64,000 nt of DNA from positions 25,312-89,311 of the forward strand of contig JAOAIT010000048.1 in NCBI GenBank assembly GCA_026414565.1, given 5' to 3'. The notes beneath the pieces are model-generated. The model was given only the letters and a program-made list of their open reading frames with translations. It had not been told where the DNA came from and did not search any database. The DNA comes from Verrucomicrobiia bacterium (GTDB taxonomy: Bacteria > Verrucomicrobiota > Verrucomicrobiia > Limisphaerales > Fontisphaeraceae). Numbering within the stretch: the stretch's first letter is position 1; every line of letters begins with the position of its first letter. Both the position numbers and the translations under genes were made by a program. Below, one piece after another: positions 44,544-52,613 of the stretch.

Positions 44544-45841
44544 GTCCCACGGAGATCAGCCTGCTGGGCATAGGTTTGTTGTTGGTGCTGCTGATTTCCA
44601 GCATGCCAGTGGGCCTGGCGATGGCGGTGGCCGGGGTGGTGGGATTCGCGGTCATGACGAGTCCGGAGGCGGCGATGAACATGGCGGCGGCGGAGTTTTT
44701 CGGCACGCTGTCCAAGTACGATCTAAGCACCATTCCGCTGTTCATTTTGATGGGCCAGGTGGCCTTTCACACGGGCATCAGCCAGGGGTTGTTTCATGCG
44801 GCCTACCGCTGGCTGGGGCATTGGCGGGGGGGGCTGGCGATGTCCACGGTGGGGGCCTGCGCGGCTTTTGGGGCGATTTGCGGGAGCGGGCCGGCCACGG
44901 CGGCCACGATGGCGGCAGTGGCGCTGCCGGAGATGCGGCGTTACAAGTACAGCATGGAGCTGGCAACCGGCTGCGTGGCGGCGGGGGGTTCGCTGGGGAT
45001 GATGATCCCGCCGAGCATTGTGTTCATTGTGTATGCGATTCTGACGCAGCAATCCATTGGCAAACTGTTCATTGCGGGCGTGGCGCCGGGGATTGTGACG
45101 GCCATCCTTTTTTGCGTGGCGATTTCCCTGGTATGTCGTCATCGCCCCGAGATGGGGCCGGCGGGGGAGACTTTTTCGTGGCGGGAGCGGCTGGTTTCGC
45201 TGAAAGACATTTTGGAGACGTTGGTGATTTTTGTGGCGGTGATGGGGAGCATGTTTGCCGGTTATTGCACGGCCACGGAGGCGGCCGCCATCGGGGCCGC
45301 GGCGACGCTGGGGGTGGGGTGGTTCAAGAAGCGGCTGACGTGGGGGGCCCTGAAGCAATGCCTGTGGGAAACCATCCGGACCTCCTGCATGGTGATTGTG
45401 ATTGTGGCGGGGGCGCTGATATTTGGGCGTTTTCTGGCGGTGACGCACACGCCGGCGGCGCTGGCGGAATGGATAGGGCATCTGCCCTTGCCGCCGTGGG
45501 GGATCATGGCGGCCATAATTTTATTTTATCTGGTGGCGGGCTGCTTTGTGGATGCCCTGGCGTTAAATCTGCTGACGATCCCCATTTTTTATCCGGTGGT
45601 GGTGGCGCTGAACTTTGATTTGATCTGGTTTGGGGTGATCATTGTGCTGGTGACCCAGATGGGGGTGATCACGCCGCCGGTGGGGGTCAACGCCTATGTG
45701 GTGAGCGGGATGGCGCGCGATGTGCCCCTGCCCTTGATCTTCAAGGGCGCCCTGCCCTTTCTCCTGTGCCTGGTGGTGGTGGCGGCCCTGATGGTGATGT
45801 TTCCGCATTTGGTGCTTTTTTTGCCGTCGCTGCTGCAGTAG
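44540..45841 (+). CDS. dctM: TRAP transporter large permease (DctM)
   Basis: A 433-residue protein with about 12 membrane segments, the sodium-driven channel subunit of the TRAP transporter. Diagnostic stretches are PLFILMGQVAFHTGIS, GAICGSGPATAATMAAVALP, GGSLGMMIPPSIVFIVYAIL and TQMGVITPPVGVNAYVVSG. The ATG at 44540 is fixed by the ATGA overlap with dctQ; a longer in-frame start inside dctQ is rejected. Confidence 0.95.
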   Translation: MSPTEISLLGIGLLLVLLISSMPVGLAMAVAGVVGFAVMTSPEAAMNMAAAEFFGTLSKYDLSTIPLFILMGQVAFHTGISQGLFHAAYRWLGHWRGGLAMSTVGACAAFGAICGSGPATAATMAAVALPEMRRYKYSMELATGCVAAGGSLGMMIPPSIVFIVYAILTQQSIGKLFIAGVAPGIVTAILFCVAISLVCRHRPEMGPAGETFSWRERLVSLKDILETLVIFVAVMGSMFAGYCTATEAAAIGAAATLGVGWFKKRLTWGALKQCLWETIRTSCMVIVIVAGALIFGRFLAVTHTPAALAEWIGHLPLPPWGIMAAIILFYLVAGCFVDALALNLLTIPIFYPVVVALNFDLIWFGVIIVLVTQMGVITPPVGVNAYVVSGMARDVPLPLIFKGALPFLLCLVVVAALMVMFPHLVLFLPSLLQ

Positions 45842-45858
45842 AATAATTGGGCAGGCCT

Positions 45859-46329
45859 ATGAACAGCACCGCCCCCACCGCCGCCGCGCCGATTTTCCGT
45901 CACATCCTGTTCTGCACCGATTTTTCGCCGGGGGCGGATCATGCTTTTGAGACGGCACTGCGGCTGGCGGAGTTGTCGCCGGAGACGCAGTTCACCCTGC
46001 TGCATGTGATTCCGGAGACGGATGCCCAGTTTTGGAAGTCATACATCTACGAGGTGGATCACGTGGACGCGAAGGCCCAGCATGACATCCATGCGAAAAT
46101 CAAGTCGGCGTACCTCTCGCGGCTTTCGCCGGGGCGTCATTTGAAGGTGGAGCTGCGGATTGGGCAGGCGGCGGAGAAAGTCCTGACGCTGGCGGCGGAG
46201 CGCGGGGTGGATTTAATCGTGGTGGGCCGGGAAGGCGGGGGACGGCTTACGCAAGCGTTGTTTGGGCGGACGGCCGAGAAAATTGTGCGCAAAGCGCGCT
46301 GTCCTGTGCTGGTCATTCCGCACGTTTAG
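45859..46329 (+). CDS. Universal stress protein (UspA family)
   Basis: A 156-residue UspA-fold protein. The N-terminus FRHILFCTDFSPGADHAFETA and the C-terminal GREGGGRLTQALFGRTAEK, followed by CPVLVIP, match ATP-binding Usps closely, though the last loop ends GRT instead of the usual GS/GT. It starts 17 bases after dctM in the same direction. A Usp encoded with a TRAP transporter is known from the ectoine system TeaABC-TeaD, where TeaD regulates uptake, so this protein probably regulates the TRAP transporter. Confidence 0.9.
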   Translation: MNSTAPTAAAPIFRHILFCTDFSPGADHAFETALRLAELSPETQFTLLHVIPETDAQFWKSYIYEVDHVDAKAQHDIHAKIKSAYLSRLSPGRHLKVELRIGQAAEKVLTLAAERGVDLIVVGREGGGRLTQALFGRTAEKIVRKARCPVLVIPHV

Positions 46330-46456
46330 GGGGGGCGCGGAGGGGGCATGGAATTCTGCCGGATTTAGTTGCCAAAAAGGACGGGCGGGGCTTAATTCTG
46401 CACCGCCATTTGCAGGCGAGAACAGACAACTGAAAACACATTAAGCATAATCAACT

Positions 46457-46960
46457 ATGAGCGAGCCGCGAAAACCCCTGGTAGGTGTCATCATGGGCAG
46501 CCAGTCCGACTGGGAAGTGATGCAACACACGGTGAAGCAATTGCAGGCGCTGGGCGTGCCGTGCGAAGCCCGGGTCATCAGCGCCCATCGCACGCCGGAT
46601 GTGCTGTTTGAGTATGCCTCCACCGCCGCTGCGCGGGGGCTGGAGATCATCATTGCCGCGGCGGGCGGGGCGGCGCATCTGGCGGGCGTCACCGCCGCCA
46701 AGACGTGTTTGCCGGTGCTGGGGGTGCCGATGGAGTCGGCCTCGCTCAAGGGGCTGGATTCGCTGCTGAGCATGGTGCAGATGCCGGGCGGTGTGCCGGT
46801 GGGCACGCTGGCGATTGGCAAACCCGGGGCCATCAACGCGGCGTTGCTGGCCACGGCGATGCTGGGCAACAAGTATCCGGAATTCCGCGCGGCCTACGAG
46901 AACTTCCGGAAACAACAAACCGAGAAAGGGGTGGCCAATCAAACCCTGCCGCCGGTTTGA
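46457..46960 (+). CDS. purE: N5-carboxyaminoimidazole ribonucleotide mutase
   Basis: PurE converts N5-CAIR to CAIR in purine synthesis. The 167-residue protein has GSQSDWEVM (14-22) binding the phosphate, SAHRTPD (42-48) with the catalytic His44, and AGGAAHLAGVTAA plus LLSMVQMPGGVPVGTLAIG. This is the class I type. purK is not adjacent. Confidence 0.96.
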   Translation: MSEPRKPLVGVIMGSQSDWEVMQHTVKQLQALGVPCEARVISAHRTPDVLFEYASTAAARGLEIIIAAAGGAAHLAGVTAAKTCLPVLGVPMESASLKGLDSLLSMVQMPGGVPVGTLAIGKPGAINAALLATAMLGNKYPEFRAAYENFRKQQTEKGVANQTLPPV

Positions 46961-47040
46961 GGGGCTGGCCAGATGCTTTCCACACCGCCTTGCAGCCGTG
47001 CCGAGGGCATTCCAGGCGCGAGGTGTCCGGTGTTGGGCTG

Positions 47041-47267
47041 ATGCGCCGGTGGGGTTGCGCCTGCCGGGATGGCGCGGAGGAAGTGGATTTTGTCGTCAGC
47101 CACGGCGGCCAAGGTTGGGCCATCAAAATTAAAAGCGGGCGGAACAAAATCAGTGGATTAACCGCCTTTAGGAGGCGGTAACCCAAGCCGGTGGCGTGGG
47201 TGATCGGCGCCGGAGCCTTGAGCTGGAGGAATTTTTCTCCCGTCCGGCCGCGGCATGGTTGGCGTGA
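47041..47267 (+). pseudogene. Frameshifted C-terminal remnant of an AAA/DUF4143 protein
   Basis: The 365-base gap after purE holds two short reading frames that join into the tail of an ATPase of the AAA_14/DUF4143 family. Frame one (47041-47181) reads CRDGAEEVDFVVSHGGQGWA and then IKIKSGRNKISGLTAF, the typical EVDF-V-KSG-GL-F pattern. A stop and a frame change follow near 47180. Frame two continues as LELEEFFSRPAAAWL and stops at 47265-47267, matching the usual end of that family. The N-terminal ATPase part is absent. These ATPases are common accessory genes, so this is probably a decayed acquired gene. Confidence 0.6.
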
Positions 47268-47325
47268 TGCACGGGGGCGCGCTTTCCGGCAAGGAAGTGC
47301 CGACGGGGCCAGCGCGGGGCGCGGC

Positions 47326-48702
47326 TTACACCTGCACGGTCTCGCCGGGGCCGGGCTGGAGGACCTTGATTTTGGGGTGACGGCGGGCAATTTGCGCAGC
47401 AAACCAGTGGCGGGCGGCGTCATCGCCGTGGGCGAGGATGACGACCCGGGGGGACACCTGGCCAACAAAGTCCAACAAATCCTCGCGTTCGGCGTGGGCG
47501 GTGAGGTCAAAGTCGAGGACCTGGCAGCGGTGGGTAACTTCGCCGCCGGAGGCGGAGAAGAGGAATTTGTCGCCGGGGCGTGAGGCCTTGAGGCGGCCGG
47601 CCGGGGTGTCGGGGTCCGCGTAGCCGACGAAGAAGATGGCCTGGCGTTCATCGCCGATCATGCGCAGGGCGAGGTCATGGGAGGCGGTGCCTTCGTTCAT
47701 CATGCCGGAGGTGAGCACGAACAAACGGCCGCCGCTCAGGCGCATATCGCGGGCCTGCTGGGAGTCCAGCACGACGAGATTCAGGGCCTCGTGGAGCAGG
47801 AGGTTGGCGTGCTGGCGATGGGTGCGGCGCGCCTGGAGGTCATAGATTTCCGTGAAGACCCGGCCCAGGCCGCCGATGTACACGGGCTGCGGTTTGAGCC
47901 GGCCACTGCGCATGAGGAGGGCCAGGAGGGCCAGCATTTCCTGGGTGCGCCCGAGGGCGAAGGTGGGGATCAAGATGGCGGCCTTGCGTTTGAGGGCCTC
48001 CACGAGCGCCTGGGTGAAACGCTCCACTTCCGCGGCGCGGCTGTAGCCGGGAGGCGTCTTCCGTCCGCCGCGGGTGGTTTCGAGGATCAGGACTTCGGCC
48101 TGCACATCTTCAAAACGCGCGCCGCGGAGGATGGTTTGATCGTGGAAGGCCACATCGCCGGTATAAAAGAGGCTTTCCTGTTTGCCGCGGACCAGCATGC
48201 CGGCGGCCCCCAGGGCATGGCCGGCGTCGAAGAACTCCAGGGTGGGGGAGGCAAAACCGCTGCGCATTTTATGAAAGGCGGCCCATTCGATTTCGCGGTT
48301 GTAACGGAATCCCTGAAACAAGGGTTCGATTTCGTCCACCTCATCGTGGGAATAAAGGGGGTAATCCTTGATGCCAAGCTCGTCGCGCTGGCGTTTCATG
48401 ACGTTGACGGAGTTGTGCAAGACGCGCCCGGCGAGGAAATAGCTCAGCTCGGTGAGCAGGACGTGGGCCTTGGGCCAGTAGCGCAAGGCCACGGGGAGGG
48501 CCCCAACGTGATCATGGTGGCAATGACTGATGGCGATGGCGTCCACTTCCAGGCCCTTGACTTGATCAAACATGGGGAGGGCCTCGCGGCCGTCGCGTTT
48601 GGGGTGGATGCCGGCGTCCATCAGGAGGCGGTGGCCTTCGATTTCCACGAGCCAGGCGCTGGCGCCGATGGCGGTGTCGGGATTGAGATTGGTGACTCGC
48701 AT
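47326..48702 (-). CDS. Beta-CASP metallo-beta-lactamase nuclease (YSH1/CPSF73-like)
   Basis: A 458-residue protein with an MBL fold and inserted beta-CASP domain, a type that acts as an RNA endo- or exonuclease. Zinc motif 2 is SHCHHDHVGALP (HxHxDH at 60-65). Others are DAGHALGAAG, FYTGDV, PTFALGRTQEMLALL, LTSGMMNEG, TAHAEREDLLDFV (motif B His) and VILAHGDD (motif C). The ATG at 48702 starts a typical MRVTNLNP strand. A role in mRNA or rRNA processing is likely. It lies downstream of the NUDIX gene, 68 bases after that stop. Confidence 0.92.
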   Translation of the reverse strand: MRVTNLNPDTAIGASAWLVEIEGHRLLMDAGIHPKRDGREALPMFDQVKGLEVDAIAISHCHHDHVGALPVALRYWPKAHVLLTELSYFLAGRVLHNSVNVMKRQRDELGIKDYPLYSHDEVDEIEPLFQGFRYNREIEWAAFHKMRSGFASPTLEFFDAGHALGAAGMLVRGKQESLFYTGDVAFHDQTILRGARFEDVQAEVLILETTRGGRKTPPGYSRAAEVERFTQALVEALKRKAAILIPTFALGRTQEMLALLALLMRSGRLKPQPVYIGGLGRVFTEIYDLQARRTHRQHANLLLHEALNLVVLDSQQARDMRLSGGRLFVLTSGMMNEGTASHDLALRMIGDERQAIFFVGYADPDTPAGRLKASRPGDKFLFSASGGEVTHRCQVLDFDLTAHAEREDLLDFVGQVSPRVVILAHGDDAARHWFAAQIARRHPKIKVLQPGPGETVQV

Positions 48703-48770
48703 GTTGGTTACCTTTGAATTATGGCGTGGAGCATCTGGGAAAAGATTATTCCGCTTGCGCCGGGGAGAGG

Positions 48771-49331
48771 TCAATGGGGCCCGGCCTGGCCGCGGCGGTA
48801 CAATTCATAATGAAAGAGGGCCGCCACCACGAGGGAATGGCGGATGCGTCCGGCCGCCACGAGGGCGGGGATTTCCGCGACGGGCACGAGGTGGGTGCGC
48901 AGGTCTTCGCAGGGATCGAAGCGGGTGGGATGCCGGGGATGGCAGCGCTCCACCAGGATGGTGTGGCAGGTGTTGGTCATGATGGCGGGATTGGGGAAGA
49001 CCTGCCCAATGATGCGGGCCTGCTCGCCTTCGTAGCCTGTTTCCTCGCGCAGCTCGCGCAGGCCCGCGGCCAGCGGGGAGCTGTCGGAAGGGTCCATGAC
49101 GCCGCCGGGGATTTCCCATTCGATGGTTTTGGAGCCGTGGCGGAATTGCTCGACCAGGAGGATCTGGTCGTCGGGCGTGACGGCCACGACGTTGACCCAG
49201 TCCGGGCATTGCAGGACGATAAACTCGTGCTCACGGCCATCGAGCGGGGAGGTTTTGGTTTCGGCGTGGAGGTTGAACACGCGGAAGTTGCCCAGGAATT
49301 TGGAATGTTGCACCGGCCAGGGTTGAATCAT
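48771..49331 (-). CDS. NUDIX hydrolase, ADP-ribose pyrophosphatase-like
   Basis: A 186-residue NUDIX protein from the ATG at 49331. The NUDIX box region reads GGVMDPSDSSPLAAGLRELR then EETGY; REXXEE is intact but the first Glu is Asp with one extra residue in the spacer. NVVAVTPDDQILLVEQFRHG and TIEWEIPGG are typical of ADP-ribose pyrophosphatases. Its start overlaps the stop of the 71-residue protein gene as ATGA. The longer frame upstream is not supported. Confidence 0.88.
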   Translation of the reverse strand: MIQPWPVQHSKFLGNFRVFNLHAETKTSPLDGREHEFIVLQCPDWVNVVAVTPDDQILLVEQFRHGSKTIEWEIPGGVMDPSDSSPLAAGLRELREETGYEGEQARIIGQVFPNPAIMTNTCHTILVERCHPRHPTRFDPCEDLRTHLVPVAEIPALVAAGRIRHSLVVAALFHYELYRRGQAGPH

Positions 49332-49543
49332 GGCTCCGTCACCTCCGGGCCGCGTTGCTGGGCGGCCCAACCTTGTTGCATTAATTTGAGCAAATGGGCG
49401 AGCGCCTCGGCCTTGCTGTGGCCCGTCTGGGCCGCCAACTGGGCTGCCCGCCGGTCCAGATGTGCGGCCATCTCGGGGGACTTGTCGGGTGGACACCCGA
49501 GGCGGCGCAGGATTTCAGCCAGGGAGTGCAGTTCTGAGGTCAT
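49328..49543 (-). CDS. Small helical protein between clpX-like and NUDIX genes
   Basis: A 71-residue, all-helical, Ala/Leu-rich protein (MTSELHSLAEILRRLGCPPD) with no known domain. Both ends are ATGA overlaps: with the ClpX-like stop (49540-49543) and with the NUDIX start (49328-49331). Such tight placement suggests real translation and joint dosage with the unfoldase. An adaptor or antitoxin-like role is only a guess. Confidence 0.65.
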   Translation of the reverse strand: MTSELHSLAEILRRLGCPPDKSPEMAAHLDRRAAQLAAQTGHSKAEALAHLLKLMQQGWAAQQRGPEVTEP

Positions 49544-51126
49544 GTCTGGGGCGCCGGCTGGTCGGGCGGAGGGGTGCTCTCGCCCGTGGTTTGGCGATAA
49601 CTGGCCACCACCCAATCGCTCAAGGTTTTCTGGGGGTCCTTGATTTCGGGCACGTCCAGGGTGAAGCGGGTCTGGCCGGTGTTGGTGGCGATGAGTTTGA
49701 GGCCGAATTGAAAATCCTTGAATTTGGTGGCGCAGAGGTCGCGGACGGGGACGTTTTGCGCGCGCGCCTCAGCAATGAGCGCCTCGATCGCCGCGGGGGT
49801 AAACTCCAGGGTCATCTTGAAACTTTCCTGGAATCGCCGGGCGAATTCCTGGACCACCTGGCGGAGCATGGCGTGCTCCTGCTCCGCCTGGGCGCGGGCG
49901 AGGAGTTCGGGGTCCACGACGGGGTGGTCCACGAGCTCGCGGGTGACCACCAGCCGCCTGATGGGGAGGGAGGGCAGCTCGAATTTGAAATTGCGGAAGG
50001 TCCGCTCGCAGACGGTCATCAGGCCGCGCGCGCCGGTTTTTTCCTCGGCCGCCAGCTCGGCGATGCGGCGGAGGCCATCCTCCTGAAAGAGCACTTCGAT
50101 GCCGTAGGCGCCGAAGTCCTGTTCGTACTGGCGGATGATACTGCCTTCGGAGTTTTTCAAGATGTTGAACAGGTCCTCCACCTCGAGGGGCTGGCAGACG
50201 ACGCGGACGGGGAGGCGGCCGATGAACTCGGGCTCGAAGCCGTACTCCACAAAATCGCGCGTGGTGACCTGGGTGAAGGGGTCTTCGTCCTTGACGGCCA
50301 CGCCGGCGGCAAAGCCGATGGTGGCCTCGCGCAGCCGGCGTTTGATGATGGTGTCAAGTCCGGGAAAGGCGCCGCTGACGATGAAGAGGATGTGTTTGGT
50401 GTTGATGGTGCTGGCGGAGCGCCGGCCATGGCGGGTCAGCTCCATCATGGCCTGGATTTGGCCGGCGATGTCCTGGGGGGAGCGGGCGGGGACTTCGGTT
50501 TCCTCCATCAGCTTGAGCAAGTTGGTCTGGACGCCGCGGCCGCTGACATCGCGGCCGGTGGCGGTGGGGACGCTGGCAATTTTATCAATTTCATCAATGT
50601 AAATGATGCCATACTGGGCGCGGCGGACATCGCCATCGGCCCGGCGGAGGAGCTCGCGGACCATGTCCTCCACATCGCCGCCGACGTAGCCGGTTTCCGA
50701 GAATTTGGTGGCATCGGCCTTGACGAAGGGGACGCCGATCAGCTCGGCGGCGCAGCGGATGAGATAAGTTTTGCCGACGCCTGTGGGGCCGAGGAGGATG
50801 ATGTTCTGCTTGGTGTAGTTGGGGTGGGCGCGTCCCTGCAGGGCGAGCCGCACGTGGTTGTAGTGATCGCAGAGCGCCACGCTGAGGACCTTTTTGGCCT
50901 CGTCCTGTTTGATGACGAAGCGGTCCAGGTAGGCCTTCACCTCGCGCGGTTTGAGGGTGAAATTAAATTCACTCGCCGCCTGCTCGGCGGCGGCAGCGCC
51001 GCCGGCCTCCGGTTCAGCCTCCGGCGCGCCGGCGGTGGGAGGGCCGCCGGGGAAGGCCCGTCGCAACATTTCTTCCATCTGCCGCCGGAACTCCTCCGGC
51101 GAAGGCAGGGAACTTTGGATGGTCAT
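49540..51126 (-). CDS. ClpX-like AAA+ unfoldase without zinc-binding domain
   Basis: A 528-residue AAA+ protein (alternative ATG at 51138). Walker A is LLGPTGVGKT (111-120), the pore-1 loop is in SETGYVGGDVEDMVRELL, Walker B is IIYIDEIDK and the sensor-2 Arg is in TGARGLMTV. The IGF-type ClpP-contact loop is present as ATIGFAAGV. The N-terminal zinc finger of ClpX is replaced by a Pro/Ala-rich stretch (about 1-55). The C-terminal part extends about 100 residues beyond the usual ClpX end. It is thus a ClpX paralogue or divergent ClpX, possibly with different substrates. clpP is not adjacent; the next genes are the 71-residue protein and a NUDIX hydrolase. Confidence 0.87.
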   Translation of the reverse strand: MTIQSSLPSPEEFRRQMEEMLRRAFPGGPPTAGAPEAEPEAGGAAAAEQAASEFNFTLKPREVKAYLDRFVIKQDEAKKVLSVALCDHYNHVRLALQGRAHPNYTKQNIILLGPTGVGKTYLIRCAAELIGVPFVKADATKFSETGYVGGDVEDMVRELLRRADGDVRRAQYGIIYIDEIDKIASVPTATGRDVSGRGVQTNLLKLMEETEVPARSPQDIAGQIQAMMELTRHGRRSASTINTKHILFIVSGAFPGLDTIIKRRLREATIGFAAGVAVKDEDPFTQVTTRDFVEYGFEPEFIGRLPVRVVCQPLEVEDLFNILKNSEGSIIRQYEQDFGAYGIEVLFQEDGLRRIAELAAEEKTGARGLMTVCERTFRNFKFELPSLPIRRLVVTRELVDHPVVDPELLARAQAEQEHAMLRQVVQEFARRFQESFKMTLEFTPAAIEALIAEARAQNVPVRDLCATKFKDFQFGLKLIATNTGQTRFTLDVPEIKDPQKTLSDWVVASYRQTTGESTPPPDQPAPQT

Positions 51127-51211
51127 GGTTCGCTGCATTGCTGGATGGCAGCCCGCGGGCTGCCGGGGAGTAATATGCCTGCAGGCATTGGCGTCTGGCC
51201 AGTGGTTTGTG

Positions 51212-51248
51212 AAAAAAACGGGCGGCCTCGCTGCCGAGGGCCGCCCGT
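51212..51248 (-). terminator. Strong terminator after the aldo/keto reductase gene
   Basis: ACGGGCGGCC (51218-51227) pairs with GGCCGCCCGT (51239-51248), followed on the minus strand by a run of T bases (51218-51212). It separates the reductase gene from the ClpX-like gene downstream. Confidence 0.8.
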
Positions 51249-51269
51249 CACGCACGCTCCCACGCCTGC

Positions 51270-52199
51270 TCAGGACTTCAAAACGGCATTCAGCCGGGTG
51301 ATGGTTTCGTCGGTTTCCTCGGTTTTGCGCATGCCGAGGGTCATGGCGTCCACCAGCGCGTTTTGGATGACGTAACGCAGGGAGGCGTCCTTGTCCTCGC
51401 CCTTGGTGAACTGGCCGGCGCCGTAGATCTTCATGCCGACGACAAACTTGCCATTGGCGCGGGCCTGTTTGAGGACGGGGGCGACTTCCTCCACCGAGGC
51501 ATCCATAACGCTGCCTTTGTGGTTGATGCGGGCAAAGATGACGTCCACCCAGGGATCGCTGGCGGCGATTTTGAGGGCGCCGAAATGATGGCACGAGACG
51601 CCCACAGCCCGGACCACCTTTTTTTGTTTCAGTTCGGCCAGCTCGTCACGGATGCGCGCGTATTCCTGCACCCACTTGTCGTTGAGGAGGCAGTGGATGA
51701 GGCAGACGTCGAGGTAGTCGGTGCCCAGCTCCTTGCGGAAGCGGTCCACTTCCTGGACAGCGCCGCCACTGGCGAGGTTCCAGTACTCGGTGCGGGGCCA
51801 GATTTTGGTGAGGAGGGCGTACTTGTCGCGGGGCAGGCGGCGGATGGTGTCGCGGATGTAGGTGTGGGTGCCGTAGAGGTCGGCCGTGTCAATGAAACTG
51901 ATGCCGTGGTCGAGGTCATAGCGGAGGAGGCGGTCGAAAGCGTCCTTGCCCATGCGGGTGTGATCGGACATGCGCGCGCCACCGTTGTAGCCGGTGCCCT
52001 GGGCCAGGAAGGAAACCTTCACGCCCGTGTTGCCGATGGTGACCAGGTCGGCATGGGACTTGACGGTGATGGGTTTGGGGTCTGCCGCCTTCAACCAGAG
52101 GGGTGCGCTGGCCGCCAGGCCGGCGCCGACCACGGTGGTCTTGAGAAAACTACGGCGCGAAGTGCCATGTCCCGAGCAAAAAGTCGTTGGCGAGGTCAT
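51270..52199 (-). CDS. Tat-exported aldo/keto reductase
   Basis: A 309-residue aldo/keto reductase. The N-terminus TSRRSFLKTTVVGAGLAASA is a near-perfect twin-arginine signal, so it should be exported folded. The catalytic tetrad can be read as Asp and Tyr in FIDTADLYGTHT, Lys in LLTKIW and His in CLIHCLL. Periplasmic AKRs with Tat signals are frequent in PVC bacteria, often near sugar-oxidation genes. None are adjacent here. It is a single-gene unit: terminator downstream, divergent from the infC leader region. Confidence 0.9.
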   Translation of the reverse strand: MTSPTTFCSGHGTSRRSFLKTTVVGAGLAASAPLWLKAADPKPITVKSHADLVTIGNTGVKVSFLAQGTGYNGGARMSDHTRMGKDAFDRLLRYDLDHGISFIDTADLYGTHTYIRDTIRRLPRDKYALLTKIWPRTEYWNLASGGAVQEVDRFRKELGTDYLDVCLIHCLLNDKWVQEYARIRDELAELKQKKVVRAVGVSCHHFGALKIAASDPWVDVIFARINHKGSVMDASVEEVAPVLKQARANGKFVVGMKIYGAGQFTKGEDKDASLRYVIQNALVDAMTLGMRKTEETDETITRLNAVLKS

Positions 52200-52580
52200 A
52201 TTGTTATCGCTGAGTTTATTTTTACGGTGACAAACCTAACCCAATCCCCCCGGCATTGCAAACCTCAAAAAGGCGCACGAGGAATTGAGCACGGTGCATT
52301 TTCACGCAGCGGGAAGGCCCCTGGGGGGCGGCTTTCCGTTCATTCCATCTGGCCGGCACCAGGTTGGGCGAAGCTGCATGTTTGGTGGCTGTTTGGGCGT
52401 TTATGAGAGGAGGGGGTCCCCTGCCCTGCCCTGAGATTTGGCGGGGCGGCGGTGGGTGGCGATTTGGCGGGGCGGGCGCATTTTTCTGCTTGCCTGTGAG
52501 GCAGGCGGATGGCAATTTGATGCGTGATGAGGGCCGCCGGGTGGCGGCCGGCAGATCGTAATGCTGCCTTGAGAGAAACT
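52200..52580. other. Divergent gap upstream of infC
   Basis: About 380 bases between the reductase start and the infC leader ORF. It contains copy 7 of the GC-rich element (52416-52449) and a perfect hairpin GGCCGCC-GGGT-GGCGGCC (52532-52549) placed about 60 bases before the infC start, which could be a 5' UTR structure. Short frames here have no family resemblance. Confidence 0.5.
52416..52449 (+). repeat. GC-rich dispersed element, copy 7
   Basis: GTCCCCTGCCCTGCCCTGAG followed by an arm with GGCGGGGCGG, in the infC upstream gap. Confidence 0.5.
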
Positions 52581-52613
52581 ATGAACAACTTCTTATTGGT
52601 GAGGGCCGCTTGA
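52581..52613 (+). CDS. Ten-codon leader ORF upstream of infC
   Basis: ATG at 52581 encodes MNNFLLVRAA and stops at TGA 52611-52613. The purine-rich GAGAGAAA lies just ahead of the ATG. The stop overlaps the infC TTG start (TTGA), so ribosomes finishing the leader would sit on the infC start. It is too short to confirm as coding, but the arrangement looks deliberate. Confidence 0.45.
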   Translation: MNNFLLVRAA

